Origin: Acanthochromis polyacanthus
Taxonomy: Eukaryota; Chordata; Actinopteri; Pomacentridae
NCBI RefSeq assembly: GCF_021347895.1
Contig: NC_067132.1
Coordinates: 27,931,757-27,995,756 of the forward strand
Length of the DNA stretch: 64,000 bases
Direction: 5' to 3'
Positions 44,961 through 56,312 of the stretch are shown here, piece after piece (position 1 is the first letter of the stretch; the number at the start of each line of letters is the position of its first letter). Below the pieces are notes generated by a model. That model saw nothing but the letters and a program-made list of their open reading frames with translations, did no database searches and was not told the DNA's origin. The position numbers and the translations under genes are program-made.

Positions 44961-46033
44961 ACAGTCATGGCAGCCTTGAGTTTCCAGTGACTCCTACAAC
45001 TCTTCATTTTCTATGATAGATTCATTGAGAAACATGCATTTCCACAATCAAGTATTTTGCTTCTTTCACAGATTTGTTCAAGGTTTTCTAGAAATATGAT
45101 CAAATCTGCTCAATGAAAGATAAACACACAGCATTGCTAATATTTGGCTACATGTCTTTTAGTTGTTTTCACATCTACTTGGTGCATTTGTTTTAGATCT
45201 ACAAGCTTCTGGTCATATCTTTGATCACTTCTCTCAACAAGATTGATGCTAGTTTGTTGACTTTCGGACACAAACTACAAGCGCTCGATGGGGTTTAAGT
45301 CAGGACTCTGGGGAGGCCAGTCTTAAATCTTAACTCTAGATTGTAAATATTCACAGGGTTTAAGAATCAGGCTAATTTCTGGACAGGTTTTCTGTGGCGC
45401 AGACAAGTAGAATCTTGGTTGCCGATGAAATCACAATGTGAGGGTTGACCTCTTCAAACAGCATTCACTTTTGACAGTTTGGTCAATATTTGTGCAATAC
45501 GTCCGTCACTGAAAAAGGAAATTCTCTGGATTTTTTTGCTCAAAGTTACTTTAGTAACGCTGAAAATAATTTTTCATTTATTTCTCCCCTTATGGTTGTT
45601 ACACATGAATAGTATGTATAAACTTGTGGTCATGACCGACTTTGCATCATCATCACTGATTATAGATTGCGATACAAAAATTATGTCCTATCAGCAGATT
45701 TCATGTTTTCCATGAAAACTCACACTTTTTTTCATGTGCTAACATAACTGCACAAGGGTTTTCTAATCATCAATTAGCCTTTTAATACCATTAGCTAACA
45801 CACTGTAGCATTAGAACACAGGAGTGATGGTTGCTGGAAATGTTCCTCTGTACCCCTATGGAGATATTCCATTAAACATCAGCCGTTTCCAGCTAGAACA
45901 GTCATTTATTACATTAACAATGTCTACACTGGATTTATGATTCATTTAATGTTATCTTCATTGAACAAAAACTGATTTTCTTTCAAAAATAAGGACATTT
46001 CTAAGTGACACCAAACTTTTGAACGTTAATGTA
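44961..46033 (-). mobile_element. Composite Tc1/mariner-derived element
   Basis: The minus-strand translation of 45,320-45,281 reads WPPQSPDLNPIER, the catalytic region of Tc1 transposases with the second aspartate-containing SPD motif and the final glutamate. Surrounding sequence reads as degraded transposase with many breaks. The right end, in reverse complement, is TACATTAACGTTCAAAAGTT followed by TGGTGTCAC, the same terminus as the solo end at 9,963. The left end is ACAGTCATGGCAGCCTTGAG after TAT, a different kind of Tc1 terminus. The ends do not match each other, so the element looks composite or internally rearranged. It is non-functional. Confidence 0.8.
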
Positions 46034-47374
46034 TGCATCATTCTGTCAGAATATTACATTATCTCACCTGACAACTGCTTCTTTGATTTGCCTCAGACTA
46101 GTTAGTTCCAATCCTATTTAAAGATTAGAAGGTCACCATCATTCAAGACAAGACGTGAAAATAAATCTGACTTTATCCAACGGTCAGGAGGGAGAACATG
46201 ACTGCCTGCAATATTTTTAGCTCTATTTGCAGCCTAATAGTCATTCTATTTCATGAAATTGTTGTTTGATTTGATAATATATAATATTTTATGTGAAAAG
46301 GTGCATGTGATTCAAAAAAAAAAATGTGTCTTTTACTTTACTGAGTTTTATTTAAAGTGGAAGTCTAACTGCTATCTACCCATCCACCTCTTCTTCAATG
46401 ATTTGTTGTCGAAAATTACGGTACATATCCTTTTAGATTACTAGAATGCATTTTTAAAACTACTGTAATACATGCCCTGTGTGCTTCAATACTCAACATA
46501 ATGTGATAATTTTCCTGCCATCAGCAGCTACTTGCTCTGGTGTTTGAAAGCAAGAAATAAGCGACAGTCGATGACGGTTTTAAGACGCTCTCAATTGACT
46601 TCCAAGCCAGTGTCAGTGTGCAGTGTTTGAGGACAAAGAAAGATGCTTTTTTATGGTTATGTGCACATTCAACAACGCTGAGAACAAAACAAGCTGTGCG
46701 GAGACGCTTCTATGCATGATGTCAGCTCTGCTAAAAAAAAGATAAATCAGCGCTGTGGACAGTGGCAGAAAAGGGAAAGCAGACTAGAAAAGATGCTTTC
46801 TGTAATTCATTCCTTTCAAAAACTGCATCAGAATACAAGCGACACATTTTTATTTTGGAATCATCGCATTAATGTGCGATTCCCTCTTTTGGTCTCTTTT
46901 TTTAATCTCAAAATGCGTAGAAGAACGCAACATGACGGTTAAATGTGAACGAACGTGACAAAAATGGGCCTCTAATTTTGCATGTTTTACTAGAAACTGC
47001 CTGTTTTTGAATGCTGGCTTGCATTTTAATTAAGCAGTAGTAGTTGCAGTGACCTACAACCTACAATATAATTCAGTCTGATCCATCTTCTGAGATTCTC
47101 CTGAGCTGCGAAGAATTACCAATAAACTCCTGAAATGTTAATTGAAACATTAAATCCACCTTTATGTTCCAACCACAACACACAGACAGCACAATTTGTC
47201 AGCAGAGACTGTAAAAATGTATAATTAGCCCGAGCTGAGAGAGCCTTCTGGCACTCATCAGTCTCTTATCAGGTACTTCTGCTGGCGCTGACGGCACCCA
47301 TGGCGATGGCATTCCTCTGGTCTTTGACTCCCCGTCTTTGTTTTAAAGGAAAACGTCAGGATGTGCAGGAAACT
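46034..47374. other. Non-coding; lone GACGGTTAA-type end at 46,929
   Basis: GCAACATGACGGTTAA at about 46,929-46,942 resembles the right terminus of the TTAA MITE at 5,909, but no matching left end was found upstream. No other feature. Confidence 0.45.
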
Positions 47375-47805
47375 CCTGTTTTTATGACAGCCTTCAAAGT
47401 CAAATACATTTATAAAGCGCATTTCAAAACAAGAGTTGAACCAAAGCGATGCAGAAACAAAACAACAGTCCATAAAAGACGGTGAAAGACAAAGACTAAT
47501 GTGGATAAAAGATGACTGTAGAATAATGAGAAACGGAATAAAAGATGACATCAGGGTGTCGAGCTTTACTGGAATTGAATGCATGAATGAAAAGTTTAGA
47601 TGTTTCTAGAGTTAGAGCAGTTCGGGTAAACCACAGCCACATCCAAGAGAATCTGCATGATTTGCACAATATTGCAAGATTTCTGCGAAATAAAGTGGCA
47701 GCAACCCATTTAAAGCCTTCAAAACTGACAATAAAATGTTAAAATCACTTCTTAAACTAACAAGAAAGACAGTCAAAAGTGGCGAAACAGCCACATTTTA
47801 GATTC
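47375..47805. repeat. Dispersed repeat, also present at 49.5 kb
   Basis: Phrases are CTTCAAAGTCAAATACATTT, ATAAAGCGCATTT, AGAGTTGAACCAAAGC, AACAACAGTCCATAAAAGAC, GATGACATCAGGGTGTCGAG, CTGGAATTGAATG and TAGAGTTAGAGCAG. The first 250 bp are closely matched at 49,505-49,745. The further part with TTTAAAGCCTTCAAAACTGA and AATAAAATGTTAAAATCA fits a common fish repeat in which 'TATAAAGCGCATTT' starts and 'CCTTGAAAAC ... AATAAAATCTTAAAATC' follows. Not coding. Confidence 0.7.
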
Positions 47806-48259
47806 ATTAAAACTACTTTGATGTTAAAAATCAAATGTATACCTCAGGATTTCATTCACCAAAAGAGTGAATGTTGCATTTGTTGCAGGTTGACATGTCT
47901 TGATGATTTGGAGTTTCTTTTGGGCAACTTTAAATAAACTGCAGCACCTCTTTTCAAGCACCTTAAATACACTGCCCTACTCAATAATGTGACCCTTCTC
48001 GAAACAGACTAACAGCCTTTCCATGACCACAGGATGTGTCTTCCAACATGTTTAAGAAATGAGAAGCTCCTCACTGCATCAGCGAGGGTGAAATAAGTTG
48101 TTGCAGCCGAAACATATTCATCACTGCAGTAACTACCCAATGGAAGGCTCTTGACTATTTGCTTAGTTAAATCCAAGTGGTGACTTTTTTTGGACAGGCA
48201 ATGTATATTGGACATAGCCAAAAAAAAACAAAAAAAAAAACTGGAAAGATTGTGCATTT

Positions 48260-48670
48260 CTGTGCTGCAGAGATTCAGACTCATGACGAGTTCCGTTCAC
48301 CACCACAGCACAGTGCAGAAACTAATGTTACGGATCCGGATATCCCACGGGAGGATAGGAGGAGGCAGAAACGAGCGACCACGACGACAGAGTAAAAACT
48401 GAGTGGGAACGCCAAAGCAGCAACGTGCACGGGGAGATTATTGGTATCAGACCACCAACACGTGGGTTTAAAGTTACACGAGGACGGGCACGTTGAGGCT
48501 GCTGCAGCTGGATGTATTTACAGTGGAGCGGCGGAGAAGAGCGATAGGAGAAAGCAACTCGCCGGGTGTCACTCAGGACTATATCCATGCAGGGGAAAAT
48601 TGATGACGGGGCAAGAAGGAAGACAGGAATGATGAAGCCTTTCATTGCCACCAATCCATATCAGGGTATC
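48260..48670. promoter_or_regulatory. CpG-dense block, possible promoter or enhancer
   Basis: CpG is frequent here relative to flanking DNA (GAGCGACCACGACGACAGAG, ACGAGGACGGGCACGTTG, GGAGCGGCGGAGAAGAGCG). The block is purine-rich on the plus strand, lacks simple repeats and is directly followed by a TG/G microsatellite. Possible interpretations are an alternative promoter, an enhancer or an unrecognised repeat. There is no coding frame that I recognise; the longest are about 108 codons (minus) and 70 codons (plus). Confidence 0.25.
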
Positions 48671-48674
48671 CAGG

Positions 48675-48675
<1 letters not shown>

Positions 48676-48727
<52 letters not shown>

Positions 48728-48750
48728 TGGGGGGGGGGGGGGGGGGGGGG
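48676..48750 (+). repeat. (TG)25 plus G22 compound microsatellite
   Basis: TG repeats span 48,676-48,725, followed after AGT by 22 G (48,729-48,750). The TG part can form Z-DNA and the G part a quadruplex. Length is likely polymorphic. Confidence 0.95.
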
Positions 48751-49194
48751 TGTTTCCTCATGCAATGTGCAATGAAAGAAACACCTTCAGAGAGAAAAAA
48801 CTTTCCGTCCTCCATGATAAATGCAGCATCATCTTCCGGGGATTACAGTTAAACATTTTATTTAAAAAGGACTTGGAAGTGTAATTTGATTAAATTCTGC
48901 ATCAACAAAGCGTGTCGAAATGAATACAAAACTCAACGACACTATTTTATTTCATAATCGACGGGGAAATTTCACTCATCACTGCCGACTTCTCCAAGTT
49001 TTGCATCCGTCTGTGTCAAAAAGTGTCAAAACTGATCGAATATTATCCTTGATTGCAACTTGGGCTTCTCCCGAACACTGATGGACTGCTGCATTGACGT
49101 TTAAAATGTGCTCATGTAAAACTCGACTGCGCGTCAAATCGAGCACTTTGTAAACCAATAACCAGCCACGAGGGAGTGATGAAGATGCTTTGGG

Positions 49195-50450
49195 GGTTTT
49201 TTTGGGGGGGAGCTGTCATGTTTCTACAGAAAGTTTCCTGGATGTTGCAGCTGGAGAAGAGTAGGAAATGAATATACAAGAGAAAATAGATGTGAAAAAT
49301 GACAATTAGTTGTCTGGAGCAGAAGGTAAAGAGGCTTTTCCTTGAAAAGGGATCACGATTCGATGCTTGGAGGTATTTTGGAGTTAGGGAAACATTACCA
49401 ACTTGTTCAACTACCTGAAAAAAAACACATCACAAACTGCGGCATGCTGAATAAAGTTTAACCTCACATACTCCCCGTTTCAAAGCAAAAACATCAAGAT
49501 CCTTTTTGACATCCTTCGAAGTCAAATTTAATTATAAAGCACATTTAGAGAACAACAAGAGTTGAACCAAAGCAGAAATAAAACAACAGGTTATAAAAGA
49601 CAGCAAAACACAGACAAAGAATAAAAGATGACAATAAAATAATAGGAATGAATAAAGAACACAATAGAAGACGACATCAGGGTGTTTCGCTCTACTGCAA
49701 TTGAATGGTAAGGTTAAATGTTTCTGAGTTAGAGCAGATCTTACAAGGAAAACAAGAGTGTTCTGCATGTTGCAGCTGCACAACAGAATAGAAGGTTAAT
49801 ATACAAGAGAAAATAGACGAGAAAATGACAATTAGTTGGGTGAGGTGTAAAGGTTTAGGAGCTTTCCCCTTGAAACAGATCATGATGCAATGTTTGGAGA
49901 TGTTTTGGAGTTCGGGCAACACAACAAGTAAGACCACTTCTTGCATTAAAAAAAGTTTCCTGGATGCTGTAGCTGCATAACAGAGTAAAAAATGAACATA
50001 CAAGAGAAAATAGGTAAGAAAAATGGCAACTAGTTGGGTAAGGGGTAAAAGTTTAAGAACTTTTCCCTCAAAATGAATCGTGACTCAACATCTGGAGACA
50101 TCTTGGAGTTAGGGGAACATAACTAACTTGTTCACCAACTAAAAAAAAAAAAAACACAAACTGCTGCATGATTAATACAGATAAACCACAAAAAAGTGGC
50201 CATCAGTGTGTTAAACTCGACTGGAATTGAATGAAAAGGTTAAATGTTTCTGGAGTTAGAGCAGATCATACATGCAACAAAAAAAGGTTTCCTGGATGTT
50301 GCAGCTGCAGAACAGAGCAGAAGATTAATATACAAGAAAAAATAGACGAGACAAATGGCAATTAGACATCTGGAGCAGAAGGTAAAGGGCTTTTCCCTCA
50401 AAATGAATCATGATCCGATGCTTGGAAGTAGTTTGGATTTTGGACAAATG
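49195..50450 (+). repeat. Degenerate tandem array 5 (four units)
   Basis: The core GTTTCCTGGATGTTGCAGCT followed by ATATACAAGAGAAAATAGA, AATGACAATTAGTTG, CTTTTCCCT and GGAGTTAGGG recurs at about 49,233, 49,758, 49,955 and 50,287. Spacings are about 525, 197 and 332 bp; the first gap is long because a dispersed repeat (49,505-49,745) lies in it, the second short by deletion. The phrases GAATTGAATG, GGTTAAATGTTTCTG and GAGTTAGAGCAGATC precede the second and fourth cores. So the dispersed-repeat tail has become part of the amplified unit. Confidence 0.9.
49505..49745. repeat. Dispersed repeat copy within array 5
   Basis: Reads parallel to 47,390-47,620: GACATCCTTCGAAGTCAAAT, AAAGCACATTTAGAGAACAA, AGAGTTGAACCAAAGC, GACGACATCAGGGTGTTTCG and GAGTTAGAGCAG. 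The last 60 bp recur again at about 50,215-50,268. Confidence 0.8.
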
Positions 50451-53071
50451 ACGGAAAAAGTGCGAGACTTGAGCGTGGGCTGCAAGGCAACACAAAAAAC
50501 GTGTTCAACTGCCTGAAAAAATGCCACAAACTGTCTCATGAAAACAGAGAAGCATCAACTCATATCTATAAACAGCAACACTGAGCAGAGTGAAACCATA
50601 TTTCAAAGTCCGGCAAAAGTTCCGGTGCAATTTTAATTGTATTTTGCTTCTACGAGATGCATTGTGAATAAGGAGCAGCCATGTTTTATGGAAAGTTTTG
50701 CACATTAGCAGGAGTGCGGCACAGCGTGGAAGTAAAGCAGCGCTCCATTTAAATGTGCAATAAAGAATATTTCACCAGAGAATTATCATAATTAAAAAAA
50801 AACATGATCTCGATTCCACTCAAAAGAACCGTCAACACGCCTACAATGTCGCCTGTTCCACCGTAATACATGTCAACATGATGTGCAATTTGCTTCCAAT
50901 GTTAAACATCCATGTAACAGACATAGAACAGGAGGACGGAGACGAAAAAAAACATCTCAATTCTAGTGCCCATGCTGTGCCAGAAGCATCATCCTGGTAG
51001 GAAGAAAAAGGGACGGTTCAAATTTGCATTTAGATTACTGTGGTAATAGAAAAACCACGGTGATGGATCTTGTTCAGAAAAAGAGACTAATGTGGTTGTA
51101 TTTTGAATAAAACTGAAAAGTTAAACACTGAGGGCGAGTGTGTCTGAAAGGGAATCATCACTATCTGTCATAGTTAAACCCTAAGTGACCAACATATTGT
51201 TCAAATAGACACAAATAAACCAAACATATGATTAAAAAAAGGTTCGATCTGCCATCGTTTGAAGACTGTTCATGTATTTCAGACATAAATCCAAAAAATG
51301 TGCATGAAACAACCAAGAAAACAGGCGAAATCTATTGTTTTTCAGTCAACGGGAGTATTTTTCACACATCCCATGAAGTGCTGATTTTCATATTCATGAG
51401 TTGTTTGTCAATAGTGCATACCAAAAGGGCTTAATTTGTTTTCACTTCTTCCCCATCCTCCAAATCTAAATAAAAAAAAAAAAACAGAAAACTGACGGCT
51501 CCTGCAGCATCAGAGCCACTTAATTAAGGATCACCATCCCTTCTGCACTTTCTCGGAGTCGTCGCAAACAATCAAATCATAAAGAGGCGTTCATTGGGCG
51601 AGAATTCCCCCGTTGTTACTGCAGGAAACGGGGGGGGGAAATCGAAACAAAGACCGGCAAGAAACAACAAGTTGGGGGAAATTTATGCAGCACAAACTTG
51701 AAGCTTCTTTTGCAAGTCGACTGCCAAACAAAAGCTGCATTTTTTTTTGAAATTTCTGACATACTTGTTGCAAAACAGAAGCCTCACTGTTGTGTCGGAT
51801 GCCATTCAGTCAACTACTCATATTTGTACCTCCAAACGAGCGACAGAGATTCTATTCACTCCATGTTTGCAGCGGGGTCCCCTTTTTCCACATTAACCAC
51901 AGGAGAGAAATGTTAGTTATCTCCCCGCTGCATCGACACGATAAGTACAACAGAGAGGCTTCATGTGTGAGGGTTGAATTCAGAATTAAATGAACAACAT
52001 TTAAAAAAAAAAAAACAGAGGTGGAGCTGCTCATGAAACCAGCTCCGTCCGGTATTGTTGATTAGAACAGACACCTTCAAACACGCCACCAAAGTGAGCA
52101 TGTCTGCCTCGTTCGCCGCCATCATCAAGCAGCAGTTCAGCAAAGTGTTTAGGCCCATTTTCCTCTCTCTTCTCTCGCTCTCATATCTAATTTATTGCCA
52201 TCTGCTCAGGCGGGGTGTAAATCTGAACGCGGACCGACTTGCTCGCCCGAGCTTTATCTGTTAACATTTAGCAATGTCTAATTAAGCAAAAATGGGAAGT
52301 GCTTTGGCTGAAAAATGCCGCGGCCCGGATAATGACAGTCATAACAGTTTGGGATATGTGTCTGTCACAGCAAGCAAATGCACTTATTAGATCAGGGTAA
52401 TTAGAAGAAGACAACAGCTGTAATGCGCGAAAGCTGCTCGGCTGTGATTAAAGAGTCGCATCGATTGGTTTTTGGTTTTTTATCCACAAAGTTTCAGCGG
52501 TGCAAATGACTGATGAAGGTCACAAAAGGCAAAACACCTCAGATTTCGTCCATTTACATCCATTCAGGGATTGATAATGATGCTCTTTTTGGATAATCTG
52601 ATAAGGCTAATTAGCTGTGCAGGATCAGAGTCGCCACTAAGTTGGGACGCAGCATCCACCCACAACCAGAAACATAAATATATCTTCATCATCTCTGATT
52701 TCGAGCTGCGTATTTTGCTTCGAACACATGGGATCCAGTTAGTTTTAGTCTGCGAAACACACAGAATTATCTGATCAGCTGTCACCGTTCCGGTTGCCAG
52801 GTTTGCATATTTACATCCTTTAACTATAAGTTGTGCCTTCCTGGCTTTTCCCAAGTCGGAAAGTTGAGCAGATGCGATTTTAATCCAACAATATATTACC
52901 AAGTCAACATTTCTTTTTAATCAAAATTATGCTGTGGTCTTGTCATAATACAAACTGTGAACACGGACTAGGAAATGTTCAAAAATGTGTTAGAAAAACA
53001 GATTTTATTGGTTATTAGATGTCTCTTGACAGCTGGGGCAATTTAATGCCTGAAAAACTCCTTTCAGCTTA
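50451..53071. other. Non-coding; repeat-free part 52.08-52.48 kb
   Basis: An A run lies at about 51,471-51,484. The part 52,080-52,480 is compositionally mixed, with TAATT and CpG motifs (GTCTAATTAAGCAAAAATGG, AATGCCGCGGCCCGG), and may be conserved regulatory DNA. A 69-codon frame over it is not recognisable as protein. Confidence 0.45.
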
Positions 53072-53073
53072 TA

Positions 53074-54434
53074 CAGTCGTGGAAGAAATTATTAGACCAG
53101 CCTCGTTTACTTCAATTTCTTGTTCATTTTAATGCCTGGAACAACTCAAGGTACATTTTTTTTTGGATGAATATAATGAAAAAAAAGCTCATAACAGTTT
53201 AATTTAAGAGCTGATATTTAGCCATTTTCCATGGTTTTCTTAATAACCAAAATCACTTATGTTCTTACATCAATAGTTATGGCATTGTTTGGCTAAAAAC
53301 AGCTTTTAGGCATTCCATGTTTTCTTTTCTGCCTGTTTTAGTCACATGATCCACACAGGAGTTAGTATTTGATTGGAAAACCATTGTTTTTGATGACTAC
53401 CGCCATGTGTCTTGGCATGCTCTCCACCAGCTTCCGACATTGTTCTGCTGTCACAGCAGCCCATTCCTGCTGCACTAATTCAAACTAATCTGCTTTGTTT
53501 TTGGGCTTGTGGTTTTCTGTTTTGCGTTTGATGACTTTCCACAGGTTTACAGTTGGATTTAGATCTGGTGATTGAGCAGCCAAGGCATGGTTCCAATGTT
53601 CTGGTTCTCCATCCAGGCTTTAACTGACCTTGCCGTGTGACAAGGGACATTGTCTTGTTGGAAAATCCAGGCACTGGAGGCTAGAAAGAGTTTTCCAGCT
53701 GATGGGAGAAGACTGCTTTCAAGAGTAGCCCTGTACATGGTTCATTTGCCCTGTTCCACCCAGACTGAAACTACCCCAGATGGTCACTGATCCACCCCCA
53801 TGTTTTACTGTGGGGCAGACAGTCTGGTTTGCAGCTTCTCCATGCTTCCTCCTAACCAGTAAGTTGGTTGGAGTCACATTTCTCCACAGTGTCCACTCAC
53901 TTTTAAGGTCCGATGACTATTCCTGACAGAGGAACAGATGAGTGCACGATCATCTCGTGTGGGGTAGAAAGACGTTTCCTGACCAGCGAGCAGTATGGTT
54001 GAACCATGGCGGGCTTGTTTTTTCTTGGTATAATGAATGGCTGTCTTGGAGATCTTCATTTTTTTGGCTGCCTGTCTCTCCCTCATTCCAATTTCCAGCA
54101 GTGCCAAGATGGCTGCCTTTGTGGCTTCACATAATTCTTTTGTTTTTGGCGTTATGCGAGAGCTGACGACTTCTGAGTTTTCCTACGACTTGAATGTAAG
54201 CAGAAAAGCACTCTAGGTCTTTGCATGTGCAGTGCTGCTTCTGACATGAAACGGCCTCTTATGTACCCTGGTAATACAACTAAGCTAAAGCATGTCAAAT
54301 AGGACATAAAATATTACACATTCAGCTGCATGTTCATTGTATTCTTCAGGTAATAGACCTTTAGTGGTACCAGGCATTGAAATGAACAAGAAATTGAAGA
54401 AAACAAGGGCGGTCTAATCATTTTTCCATGACTG
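53074..54434 (-). mobile_element. Structurally complete Tc1-like transposon, inactive
   Basis: The element is 1,361 bp and flanked by TA on both sides. The left terminus is CAGTCGTGGAAGAAATTATT. The right terminus in reverse complement is CAGTCATGGAAAAATGATTA. The inverted match continues for about 60 bp through TTCAATTTCTTGTTCATTT and AATGCCTGG, with few mismatches. A broken transposase lies inside in minus orientation (listed separately). The length is short for a full Tc1 element (about 1.6 kb), in line with an internal deletion. Well-preserved ends with a decayed gene suggest it could still have been moved by a related enzyme after its own gene was lost. Confidence 0.95.
53362..54152 (-). 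pseudogene. Tc1 transposase, broken
   Basis: Minus-strand reading starts PKTKELCEATKAAILALLEI, where the expected initiator codon is ACG (54,152-54,150). It continues GMRERQAAKKMKISKTAIHY, the first helix-turn-helix of the DNA-binding domain. Later come KHGGGSVTIWGSFS, FQQDNVPCHTARSVKAWM with the second catalytic aspartate, and, in another frame, AAQSPDLNPTVNLWKVIK. It ends NNGFPIKY and a stop at 53,362. The final catalytic glutamate of the DD34E triad is replaced by valine (NPTV where NPIE is usual). I could not find the first aspartate motif; that segment seems deleted near 53,910. Several frameshifts and stops are present. Related elements recombine their own ends at TA sites in the nucleus; this copy cannot. 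Confidence 0.92.
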
Positions 54435-54436
54435 TA

Positions 54437-56312
54437 CAATGGTGATGGGTAAGTGCTTCAGAAGGATTCAGCAATTCGAGGGAATGAACAGAGCAACGGT
54501 AAATTATTCTAAAGGATTTCTCCTTGAAGTAATTAAGGATTTTTTTCCCCTTTAATGTATGATGTTTCAGGGACTTTTGGTGGCTTTCTATAGCATTAGA
54601 CAATCAATTGTTGAATTTCCCTTACGGATTGATGAAGTTATTGTATTGTAAAAGCATTTCTTTAAGTAATATGTGGTCCCCAATCAACTGCATTGTCTCC
54701 TAAACTTTGAGAGTCACGACTTTTAGAACAAGATTTAGCATTTAGCTGACTGTATAGTTAATGTTCCCACAAGAATCATGTCTATAATGGGACTGTGGGA
54801 CATCAGCGCACATCTGCTGCACTTGTGGCAGCAGAAATTATTACATTATTGGACATGCATCACAGCTCGGCAGTGCGCTTAAAGCATTGTTTTTTGTGGC
54901 ACAAAGAGAAACACCTTCCAACATTTGTGCGAGGGTGTTTCGGATGTTGTTTTCCATCCTCAAAAAGCCCTCACTGCTCACACCAACCATTTAAAATCCA
55001 ACATCCTGCAGTGCCGTTAGCAGAATTTCACAAAACGAAAGCAGTTGTGTGGTTCAACATTTAGCAAAAGTCACAATTAACAGAAGCGATTTTTTTATTT
55101 TGCTTTGCAGATGTGGTGTTTTGATTGCACATGGCTTCAAACCCTTAATTTTTCTTTTCCATCTCCAAGAGAACAGGTGCTTGACCGCTGGCGTGATGCT
55201 ATCTGTCTTGTTATAATCTGACTCGCCTTCTGCAACCTTGTCTGTCAATAGTTGGCGTCGCCTACAGCAGAATTTAATGGCACGCTCTGTAGCACAACAA
55301 CAGGGTTCAAAAATTCCTCTCGGAGTCCTTCGTTCTCAACTTCAAACCGAAGCTGTGGGGGCCGAGCGCTATCTGAGCTTGCACCGCGTACCTTGTAGTC
55401 GCAGGTAAAAAGCAAGATTCACACCCCGTCTGTCAATTTGGCTGGTGGGTTTGCAGTCAAGCTGAGTGCCGACAGGTCTCCGCAGTCACACATTTTATTT
55501 TTGATGCACATTCATTCAGCGTGGATCAGAGAACAGCAGCAGCTCTGACTCAAACAACAGGAACCAGGCATCGGTTTTGAGCCGTCCAACCTTTAGGGGT
55601 GCTTTTCTTTATTCCGTGCATATGTGTGCAATATGTCACAGATGATATGACAATTTAAGAAGCAAATTCAGATCCTGAGTGCCTACGTGCAGTTTTATAT
55701 ATATATATATATATTTCCCGTCTAATCATAATCTTTCATTCGAGCGATATCTGTTGCATCATAGATTTTGTTGGCAGGGGATCCAGACGTGCTCACGCTG
55801 GGGAGAGCTGAGTCAGTGTGGTGCTTCTTTATTGCCTCAGGCCAGTTTTGTCTCTACAGCTAAGCCTTCCATTTCTTCGGAGGGGGAAAAGTTCAGTTCG
55901 GAACAGAGGCAACCTTCGTTCAGTAGGACACGCAGCTAATTTATTCTTCATCACCGCAGATTATATTCAAGGTGATAGACCATCTCGGGGAGTATTCAAC
56001 GATACGAGTTCCTAAACTGACAAAATTGAACCGATTGCACCTCTTCGTCTACAATCAGGTTTTGTTTTTTTTTCTTCTTCCTGAATGGCAGTACAATTGA
56101 AAATACAGTGTGAAGAGGTAATCAAGGGGTTGCAGCAACAACTCAGGAAAATAGCAGGTATTTGGAAGTTTTGGCTGAAAAGAGAAAGGAATTCAAAGTA
56201 ACAAGCTCAATAAATCTGTCAGTCTGCGGCACTGGATGCATTTCAACCAGTTTTTTGGTTCTTTAAGTGCTATGAACCTGATACTTTAATTTTTAACTGG
56301 TATTCTCTATAT
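54437..56312. other. Non-coding; weak LINE-tail-like end and (TA)n
   Basis: TTGAATTTCCCTTACGGATT at about 54,611, followed by GATGAAGTTATTGTATTG, resembles the 'AATTTCCCCTTGGGATCAATAAAGT' end of some fish LINEs, but nothing upstream supports it. A TA tract lies at 55,696-55,714. The rest is unrecognised. Confidence 0.45.

Larger units (their letters stand above)
47806..49194. other. Non-coding; holds a CpG-dense block and a microsatellite
   Basis: A-rich runs lie at about 48,220-48,240. The CpG-dense part (48,260-48,670) and the TG/G tract (48,676-48,750) are listed separately. Nothing else is recognisable. Confidence 0.5.

Noticed and set aside
46924..46942. Second TTAA-type MITE
   Set aside because: Only one end (GCAACATGACGGTTAA) is present; no matching left terminus was found within the preceding kilobase.
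54600..54660. LINE 3' end (TTGAATTTCCCTTACGGATT)
   Set aside because: Only about 35 bp of similarity to a typical tail, without any LINE-like sequence upstream.
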